Assembly (NCBI GenBank): GCA_907163375.1
Contig: CAJQUW010008951.1
Span: forward strand, 126,501 to 190,500
Length of the DNA stretch: 64,000 nt
From: Prostheceraeus crozeri
Taxonomy: Eukaryota > Platyhelminthes > Polycladida > Euryleptidae
Direction: 5' to 3'
The notes beneath the pieces were generated by a model. The model saw only the letters and a program-made list of their open reading frames with translations. It had not been told where the DNA came from and did no database searches. A program made the translations under genes and the position numbers. Below, piece after piece: positions 56,301 to 64,000 of this stretch (positions are counted from its first letter, which is position 1; each line of letters begins with the position of its first letter).

Positions 56301-57425
56301 TTCAGGCGGCCGCTGCTAGATGAACGCGGTCTGCTAGCCATGAGAGCCAAGCCATCTTCATTTGAGAAAGATGGTGGTTGCTTTATTTCGCTTGGTAACT
56401 TACGGTTTACAGTGTACAATACACTTTAACTCAGTGCAATTTCAATGCACACGCAATTCAGCAGACACTAATGCCAACTATCAGTATTGGTTTATTGATG
56501 TAGAGATCGACAGGATTGTCTCCTTTAGTAGGTTGGAATTATTATGTAACTCAGGCTTGAACATAGAAATAAAATAGCCCTCCTCTCCCTAGCTATTCGA
56601 TTACTGCTGGAATTATTATACTTTAGGAAAATATACAACACTACAATTTTCTATGGAAAAGAAGATAAATGAAGACAATGAATTAAAAAATGGAAATAAG
56701 AAAAAATAATTACGAAATTCCATCACTATAAGGGAAGACAGATAGGACCTCGACAACTCCACAAGTTAGCACTTCCCATCTTTAGAAAAACTGAAAGTAT
56801 TTGCAGAAACTAAGACACACAATTACGTCTGTCAGAGTTCATCCTCTGACTGGAGAAAGACGCCAAGGCAAACAGGAATTTTAGAGCGTCTATAGACCAT
56901 CCACCTGTCATTTCAACGAGTAACGGAAGAAAGCCGATGCCCAATCCAAGCAGACGCTGGTGATGACGATTTTTCTTTCTTCTGCTTCTTCAAGGGTGTG
57001 GCCGTGCTAGGTGGTTGCTCGTACTCCTGGATAGAAGCGACAACCAGAAGGTCGATGACAGCAGCTTTGCCTGTACTCTGTCGGCTTCCCAACGACATCC
57101 AACGGCGTGATCTCCCATCGGATCATTCTCTCGGAAAAATCATTGCATTAAGTTAGTCTCCAGAACATGGCATGGATATAGATTTGAACAAAGCCTGATT
57201 TCTGATGCCCCCAAAAATCTCTCCAACATTATTCTTCCGATTGACATCCATGCAATCATGCATGAGAAGCGTCGTTGAGAGATTCGGCTTGGAAGAGTCA
57301 AGATCTCCTCAATATTGCAAAAGAAACTGTCATGAAGGCGGAAATGAGGGAACCTGAAGAGGACAATTAATTAGCAATTGCATATTTCTTTATTGGCGAC
57401 AAGTGCAAAGGATGTCGTGTAACCA
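50350..57425. other. 7-kb stretch without recognised genes
   Basis: No coding domain recognised. At 51388 CAGGGTTGGCCGGTAAAAACC looks like one end of a hAT-type element, followed by several GGTAAAAACC words, but no partner end was found. GTAAGATGCAACATT is repeated near 51822-51860. Confidence 0.3.
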
Positions 57426-57820
57426 GCGATCCAGAGGTGGAACCGGTCAATTCTATGACCGGTTTCGAGTGAACGGTCAAGAGCAGTCAGTTATACTTTG
57501 AATACAGAACTTTTAAGTTTTACAGTTACTTTTCCCGCACTGTCTTTCGAAGCAACTCATTTTTTCCTTTGATGATACGTTATGCAGACCACTGACTTTT
57601 CTTTGCATGTAAACAATCATAACTGTAAAGTCTGATTTTCATTCACTACCAAATTAAGCGCCGGCTCTATGTCAGCCGATTGCGCATCTTTCAGTTGCTT
57701 ATCTGACACCACTGACGAAACTGATCAGGCGGAATATATATGGTGCTCGAACTTGATCGTTTTCTTTGGCTTGAACGGGGCAGAGTGCATCACATGCGGC
57801 GATCTGGTTGTCGCTTTTTG

Positions 57821-57998
57821 GTCCTACTACTACACATCAGAATTGGATTTTCATCGGTTTAATTTGAGTACATTTTATGTGTTATCACTTGTGATGTCAG
57901 TAGGATAAGGAAATAAGTTCTATTAATGGAAAATTGGCCGTAACTAGGCCATGTGGGATACCTTTCAGGTAGGAAGTTGAGCAAGACATCAAGTAAGA
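57821..57998 (+). repeat. Direct repeat copy 1, about 175 bp
   Basis: Matches 58896-59074 with scattered differences (both contain TCATCGGTTTAATTTGAGTA and TTGGCCGTAACTAGGCCATG). The pair brackets the Penelope-like endonuclease fragment. Confidence 0.85.
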
Positions 57999-58109
57999 AT
58001 TGGTCAAGTGGTCTCCGACGTTGGGGGCAGAGATATATCACCTGCACATTTGCTTTGGACTACTTTGTCTTCCGAGCTCAGCCAATACCTCCTCTACATC
58101 CCATCTTGC

Positions 58110-58420
58110 TGTCTTTGACATGTGCTTCTACTCACTGCATTCACATAATCCGTTGTCACCGCTGCCAAACACTATATGTGGCTAATCGTCAAATCCTCTT
58201 CGGCAAAGGATCGGTGAGCACCTAAGACAGATTCATGGTACCGGAGCTACATATATCTCAAGAGACTTTCGTGAAATCTGCTCTCCTGATGATTTCACGT
58301 TCTTTGCGATCGATCGGGCCTGCAATGACTGAACGCATCTACTGAAAGAATCGAAATGGATTCGAAGCCTCAAAACTATCTTTCCCAACGGTCTGAATGA
58401 CAACGTTGGGACAGTAAGTG
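58110..58420 (+). pseudogene. Penelope-like GIY-YIG endonuclease fragment
   Basis: HCIHIIRCHRCQTLYV near 58135-58180 corresponds to the Cys-containing start of the GIY-YIG domain. After a frame change near 58195-58210 follow RIGEHLRQI, then RDFREICSPDDFTFFAI and, after a stop, SKWIRSLKTIFPNGLND, the conserved end motif (W-I-x-x-L-x-T-x-x-P-x-GLN). The RT part is missing. Confidence 0.75.
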
Positions 58421-58847
58421 ACGCCGTCTGTTGCTGACTTTCAAGTCTGATTGCACGGATCACCTCAACAGTCTTATCCGTCAAGCATGCAGCACTGAGT
58501 CCGTTTCCGTTCGCTTCTGCTACAAAGCAGATCGGAATTTGAGAAGCATGTTAAGATGAACTTTACTGTACATATCATGTCATTATCAATATTTTTTCAA
58601 TTTACTTCGACAAGTTCATATTTAGCGATCTTGTATTATGCATATCGTGATATCTCCATCCTTTATTTTACATTCCACGTATGAAATTTTACATTCCACG
58701 TATGTGAATACTCTTCGAGCCCGCGTTCGTTTTGTGTCCTGTCACTTCAGTTCTGCCATCGAGAGTCTGTTCAAGACGAAATATCTGGCATTACATTTAT
58801 TTTGTCTTCAAATAGCGTTATTTTGGTTTCTGTCTGCACGGGGGTTC

Positions 58848-58865
58848 AGAGAGAGAGAGAGAGAG
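58848..58865 (+). repeat. (AG)n microsatellite
   Basis: A short AG run immediately before direct repeat copy 2. Confidence 0.85.
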
Positions 58866-58895
58866 GCATGCGTTCTCAACGATTTTTATTGCGTC

Positions 58896-59074
58896 ATACT
58901 ATTACACATCAGAATTGGATTTTCATCGGTTTAATTTGAGTACCTTTTATGTGCTATCATCACTTGTGATGTCAGCACGATAACGAAATATGCTCTATTA
59001 ACGGAAAATTGGCCGTAACTAGGCCATGTGAGATACCTTTGAGGGGGGAAGTTGAGCAAGACATCAAACAAGAA
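58896..59074 (+). repeat. Direct repeat copy 2, about 175 bp
   Basis: Partner of 57821-57998. Direct repeats around a truncated element are common in Penelope-like insertions (pseudo-LTRs). Confidence 0.85.
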
Positions 59075-59079
59075 AGCTA

Positions 59080-60180
59080 CACTTACTGAGAGCATATGAA
59101 GTCAAGCTGACACATTAAATGTTAAAATGCTGCATACTGTATTTTAATGAAAATCATCATCCTGTAGGAATCTCAGATAACAACATAAAATATATGAAGA
59201 TTATTTCTACTGTACAAAATGATACATCTGCAAAGAATTTTGAAGAAAAATATATAAAACGCATACGAAACTACAGAGTAGGCACTAAGCTTGCCATAGA
59301 ATCGACCTACATCGTCTGACCTGAAACTACACGAAGAAGATAAATTAGGGAACTAGACTTGCCAATAATAGACCAATTGGTGACCAGCTCTTCATAAAGC
59401 CTCTCAAGAGGACCGGTCTGTACCCCATCCGATCTAGTCTTGACTCGCAAGCAATTATGAAATATAAAAGACCAGTCGAATGATAACATCTCCTGACCAC
59501 CACCTTCCAAACTTTGTTCTCTTCACTGTGCAACAGACCTACAGTACAAGGCTTAGCAACTGATGAGAATCCCAATAATAAAAATCTTCAGTCTGAGTTT
59601 GAGGAGTAGCTTGCCGTTACTATCAAAAATTCCGATACAAATCCATTATTTCGGAAAAACAGTCAGAATCGAGAAAGATACCGGCATCTTTTACTTAATA
59701 ACAATGAGCGACATTTCAGCACTGGTGGTGCTAGATTGTCTTCTGAAAGAAGCAATCTTGGTCCAGCGACTGTCGTAAGTCTGGTAGTTCTGAAGCCAGC
59801 GTCACTTAGATGAATGTGGTAATATGCTTTATTGTTTAGGGAGCTAATATTTAGTGTTCATATCTCGATGACAATATAGAGAGAAGGTTCCGCGATCTTT
59901 CTGTTTTCATTTAATTATAATTGTTTTCAATAATGTTCTTGTTGTCTATTTACGATGTGCATGTACATGTAGAGGATGAACCTGACTGTCTAATTCTAGC
60001 AGTAAATCTAATCAATTCAGACTCTTAGTCAAATACCTCTACTATAGTAAGTTAGACTGAATTAGTCAAATTTTCTTAACTTTTTCCTTGATAAACTGAT
60101 GGGCTTTAGGCCTACCCACCGTACATGTGTACTGTACGTACCTATATGCCTATGATTATGAAGTACTGCATAGATAAGAG
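59080..60180. other. Spacer without recognised genes
   Basis: No domain or repeat recognised. Confidence 0.3.
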
Positions 60181-60193
60181 TATGTATCTGTAT

Positions 60194-60956
60194 CAGGGAT
60201 GCGGAGTCGGAGTCGGAGTCCTATCATTTTTGCTGGAGTCGGAGTCCTATCAAATGATAGGACTCCAGACTCCGGCTTATAACTAGACCCGAAATATAAT
60301 ACAAACAAATTATTTATCCTCGTACATAGCTGTCACTGTCTTGATGTCAACTTTCTCCGTCAAACGAAAGTACAGAGACAGCAGTACATGAAAAGCTTGT
60401 AAAAGTTGTATGAATGACCCGTGATAGTGAAAAAAAATTGTCCTTTCACTCGTTGATTCAGTAGAGAAGACAAGCCTTCCTAGCCTCGATCACACCTACG
60501 CGCTATAGGTCACATCAGAGACAAAAATGAAGTTTGTTTGAGAACATTATCCTCTTGCGCTCACGTTAATCGTGTGTGATGGGTCCTCTAAAGCGCATAT
60601 TAAAATTGAAAGAGTACTCATATTTTTTTGAGAAGGATGGGGGATTTCTTGCGGGGTAGAGACTGGAGAAAACCCGTGTGAAGCACACATCAAGAAGATG
60701 GGAGGAGCACAGTCGTATGCATTCAACTGAAACCGACGTTTGATCAACTTTCATCGAAAATGATTGATAATTGATACAGCAATGATCCCTAAAAATAGGT
60801 TCAGGTAAGCCTATAATGATCTATGATGTAGGTTACCAGTTAATTTTTCAAAAACTAGGCTTTATATATTGGCCAACCGGAGTCGGAGTCGGAGTCCTAT
60901 CAACCCCCAGAGTCGGAGTCGGAGTCCTATCAAAATGATAGGACTCTGCATTCCTG
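60194..60956. mobile_element. Non-autonomous hAT element, 763 bp (second copy, inverted)
   Basis: Homologous in reverse orientation to 41226-41931. The left end is CAGGGATGCGGAGTCGGAG. The right end, inverted, is CAGGAATGCAGAGTCC. The flanks ATCTGTAT (60186-60193) and ATTTGTAT (60957-60964) match at 7 of 8. GGAGTC hexamers are amplified at both ends compared with the other copy. Confidence 0.87.
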
Positions 60957-61039
60957 ATTTGTATTGTACATTGTGTTGACCGTCCGATTGGGTCGGGTCA
61001 CAAAAATCTCAATCGGTTCCACCTCTGAACGATACTCAA

Positions 61040-62240
61040 GGACTTTACAATATCGAAGACCCATACCAAGTCGAACAGGTAGACAGGTTTGATCTTATTT
61101 AGCATCCGTTATTGAAGCACACATAATACTGGCGAGAGGTGGTCTAGAAGTAATGGCTAGTGGCGAAGATGATCGACTCACATCCACCCTTTGCTGCGAA
61201 TCCAAGCTGCAGAGGGGAAAGAAAAACTTGCTTACAAACTAGCGCGACGGCACATGAACTCGATGAAATTTTACGTGCAGAATTTCCGAAAAATGTGATA
61301 CCTCACAAAATGGCATTATTCTCCAATTTTTAAAAGTTATGATTCATTTTATGCCAAACTCATGTCAGCTGATGGATACCTCGTAGGATAAACCTAAATA
61401 TTTTGAATAGGAAAATAAAACCGTCTTTTGCATTGTTCAGCTATTATGTACGAGGGGCGTGCCAAAGTTTCAGTTATCATCATTCCTTAATTCTTTTACA
61501 TTCATTATTTAGTTGAATAAAGTACAATAAGCTGATTGATAAAGCGCAACTTTTCTGTTTTAAGGCACATGTGCTAAGCATTTTTTAGCCTAAGAGAGTG
61601 GATTAATACATCAAGGTTTGATTAATGCATTGTAAAATAATCAGTGCATTTTGATGTCACATTAATAGCTTTGATACATTTATCAACGATATATTTAGAT
61701 TCAAGGCTTAAGGACTAAAGTAGCCAGGCTTGGTCTCGTGTAACAGTACGAAATGCGCAAGACATCATTACTTAAAAGCAGTTTTCATACTTTTCATGAA
61801 AGACAAAGCTTGCGTCTATCCTATTTCATCTTCTCATAGACGCTTGGAGATTCTGTCACTTGAGAACAAAATATCAGGGGAGATAGGATCGATCATACGA
61901 CAAGAATTATTGAACTGCTACGACCAGGATATTTCTACAATCAAAAGAGACTGAAGATTTTATTGTATGTGTCTCGCAGATTTTTATCAGTACGACTAAG
62001 GCAATCAAAAGTATGAAGAAACACACTCAGTCATCGACAGAAGGGATTATAGTTCTAACCAAGCCGGACTCAGATGTAAAGGTTTGCAGTCATTGGTTTT
62101 CTCAAAACACGACCCGAAATTTTCTTTCGCGCACGAACGCAAAGACCATGCACTAAAAGCAACTCGAAAGTCTTCTGTAAAATACATTTTGCAAGTATTT
62201 AATTCATCTATGGACAGCAGTTCTCAACATACTCTGACTA
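61040..62240. other. Spacer without recognised genes
   Basis: No domain or repeat recognised. Confidence 0.3.
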
Positions 62241-62249
62241 CTACCAATC

Positions 62250-62800
62250 TTAATCAGGACTAACCAGTCTATTATCCAGGACGCAGTGCATCGTCAGGAC
62301 TACCGAGTCTCTCTGTTCAACATGGGCGATGAATCGTTTTACTGTTCCTATCATGGTTGGAGCCCCATCTGATGATACAGGACATCACATGCTCACTGAT
62401 GCCAAAACTGCGTGTTGTTGCACCTCCCCACAGAAGAGTAAGTCCTCTTTAAACATTACTCCCTTGTAGTAGCGAAACACAATGAATTGAGCCTCGCTTG
62501 GAATGACCGTCGACTCGTCGAGTTAAATTGATGGCTTACACATTGATCTGAGTGAGATGATCTGCGATGTTTCGAATACGCGTTGTTCGACAGAGGGATG
62601 GCAGAGAGGCGCTTGACGCCTCTTTCCCGAGCACGATCTCTGCCATTGTCAGATTACTGAGCAGTTTCCTAATCATGTGTGGATTCCTCTCCCGCGAAAT
62701 CATCCAATCGACATGCTAAGACGCCATCCTAGCATCTAATCGATGTCGTAGCTGTTCTTCGAATTGGTCAGTCGCGAATTCTTAAACTTCGCTTCTTCGC
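62250..62800 (-). pseudogene. hAT transposase remnant, ZBED5/FAM200-like
   Basis: Leftward and across frame changes: NPHMIRKLLSNLTMAEIVLG near 62690-62630, RCRTTRIRNIADHL near 62600-62560, VIPSEAQFIVFRYYKG near 62510-62460, then SSDGAPTMIGTVKRF and VVLTMHCVL near 62370-62290. The DGAP-x-M and MHC-x-L motifs with this spacing are typical of hAT-derived ZBED5-like proteins. Stops and frame changes make it nonfunctional. Confidence 0.78.
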
Positions 62801-62809
62801 GAAAGTAAT

Positions 62810-63365
62810 CGATTTCGTTCGTTAGAAAAGTACAATGAACCTTCATAAGATACTCATTCAACTTGCTTTTCTAGGCTTTCGTTTGTAAGCACATTCGTGC
62901 AGATTACATTTTGGGGTTTGCTCATCCCATTGTGCACTATTGATGTGAATTTGAAGTTCAAAAACGCTCATTGATAGTCGCACTTAAGGCTGTTCTTGTG
63001 TTCTATCAGTGGCCTTTCTTTTCTACCAATGACACTGACAAGATGTAGACGCTGACAGCTTGCCATGCTGTGAGTCGGTATATTCGCTAACTTTCCAATG
63101 ATGGTGCCTTTTATCAGTGTTCGTGTGCAGAGGATACACAGACTTTAAATAACACCCATTATTATAGTACATGAGAGGACGTCATAGGAGGAGCTGGCAC
63201 CTTCGCGTGAAAAGTGGAATCTGTCTCTGATTGGATCTCATCAGGCCCGAGTTCCATCGGAAGACATATGAACATGCAGAAAACAAAGTCCCTGAAGTTT
63301 TGAAAACTTTTTTTTGAATTACAGAGATCGGTCTTCATTCCCGTGGAAATGAATTTCTTGAAAGT
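62810..63365. other. Spacer without recognised genes
   Basis: Could contain further decayed 5' transposase sequence; nothing recognisable. Confidence 0.25.
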
Positions 63366-63369
63366 GACT

Positions 63370-63640
63370 GTAACGTGTTCAGTGTGACTGTGTCGTGTTT
63401 GTGTTAAGTTCGTGTCGCGTTTGTGCGTGTTCCTGTCGTGTTTGTATCATGTTCATGCCACGTTAGCGTCGATTTTGTCTCGTGTTCATGACATGTTCGT
63501 GCTATATTTCTGATTTGTTCGTGTGGCGTGTTCGCCGTGCTTCGCTGTGTTTTCACCGTGTTTGTGGCATGTTCGTATCGTGCTTCTGTCGTGTTCGTGC
63601 CGTGTTTGTGTTGTGTTCATATCGTGATTGTGTTGTGCTC
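63370..63640 (+). repeat. Degenerate TGTTCGTGTCGTGTT minisatellite
   Basis: About 270 bp made of variants of GTGTTCGTG and CGTGTTTGTG with 8-16 bp periodicity. Open frames across it on the plus strand are by-products of the repeat. Confidence 0.8.
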
Positions 63641-63644
63641 ATGC

Positions 63645-64000
63645 TCGCAAACCTCTACTATGAAGCGGATCGAGATACCAAGACTCGTAATCTGCAGGAA
63701 CGTGGTGCTCATCTGAAGAGGCTCCAGGATTAAGTTCTGTGAGTGACTCCAATACGGTGATGCAAATTTGGAAGAGGGTCAGTACAGTTTTTATTGAGAT
63801 GTACCTCATATGTTCTGCTTCCTCCTTCTCGCTCAGTTGACTATGACTCCGACTTACGACCGGGATTTTTCGGTATCGTGGAAGCGGTAAGCGGGGTTTC
63901 GAATGTTCGTTCGTTAAACAACAAAGTCGATGATGCTCTTGAAGTTTGGGTGATCGATCCATTGACATCATGTTTCTTGTTGAAACTTGGCACGATTATT
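63645..64000. other. Window end without recognised genes
   Basis: A 110-codon minus-strand open frame (63639-63971) has no recognisable domain and is not called a gene. Confidence 0.3.

Larger units (their letters stand above)
57431..61027. mobile_element. Probable hAT-type element, 3.6 kb, with nested elements
   Basis: CAGAGGTGGAACCG at 57431 is matched exactly, inverted, at 61014-61027. The flanks (CAGCGATC and AACGATAC) do not form a clean 8-bp duplication, so the ends could belong to different insertions. Inside are a Penelope-like endonuclease fragment, direct repeats and a nested 763-bp hAT copy. No transposase recognised. Confidence 0.5.

Noticed and set aside
63482..63733. Cys/Val-rich open frames at 63.5 kb
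   Set aside because: They are translations of the TGTTCGTG-type minisatellite.

Overview
The window is animal (metazoan) nuclear DNA, probably from a marine invertebrate. Evidence is a Maverick/Polinton-type endogenous virus, many hAT, Tc1/mariner, Penelope-like and LINE remnants, a 715-bp satellite array, a histone H3 pseudogene, GT-AG introns and AATAAA poly(A) signals. No host gene with an intact product was recognised. The species cannot be told from this sequence.

Region 1, about 1-16.75 kb, is a nearly complete Maverick/Polinton (adintovirus-like) element whose left end lies outside the window. Left to right it carries: a broken protein-primed DNA polymerase B (+); two paralogous proteins of unknown role (-); two paralogous PC4-like proteins and a TBP-like protein (+); then a long leftward set. 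In transcription order (right to left) that set is a spliced gene of unknown function, a small RING-like protein, a DEDDh exonuclease-like protein, an unknown 136-aa protein, a membrane RING-like protein, a basic protein with a hydrophobic tail, the packaging ATPase, a conserved unknown, a frameshifted integrase with chromodomain, a basic core-like protein, a capsid-type protein and an adenain-like protease. The virion genes look open. Polymerase and integrase are each broken by two frame changes, and the polymerase also has a substituted catalytic Asp.

The most interesting signal is transcriptional. The element encodes a protein with both repeats of the TATA-binding-protein fold, beside PC4-like proteins. 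The octamer-like motif ATGCAAA(T/G/C) stands 22-39 nt upstream of six gene or gene-cluster starts, each time in the direction of transcription. Genes near the outer ends lack this motif and instead show a TATA box and splice sites. I infer an early (host-type, spliced) and late (ATGCAAA, unspliced) programme, perhaps using the element's own TBP-like factor.

Region 2, 16.85-26.49 kb, is one hAT-type element with an exact 8-bp target-site duplication. Most of its length is ten copies of a 715-bp satellite with dimeric higher-order structure.

Region 3, 26.5-64 kb, is gene-poor DNA with Penelope-like fragments (one a 1.08-kb-arm palindrome), two internally deleted Tc1/mariner copies, LINE fragments, several non-autonomous hAT elements with identifiable target-site duplications, a palindromic MITE, a histone H3 pseudogene, a ZBED5-like hAT transposase remnant and simple repeats. 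Long stretches between them hold nothing I can identify. All assignments come from reading the sequence and known family motifs; no searches were run.
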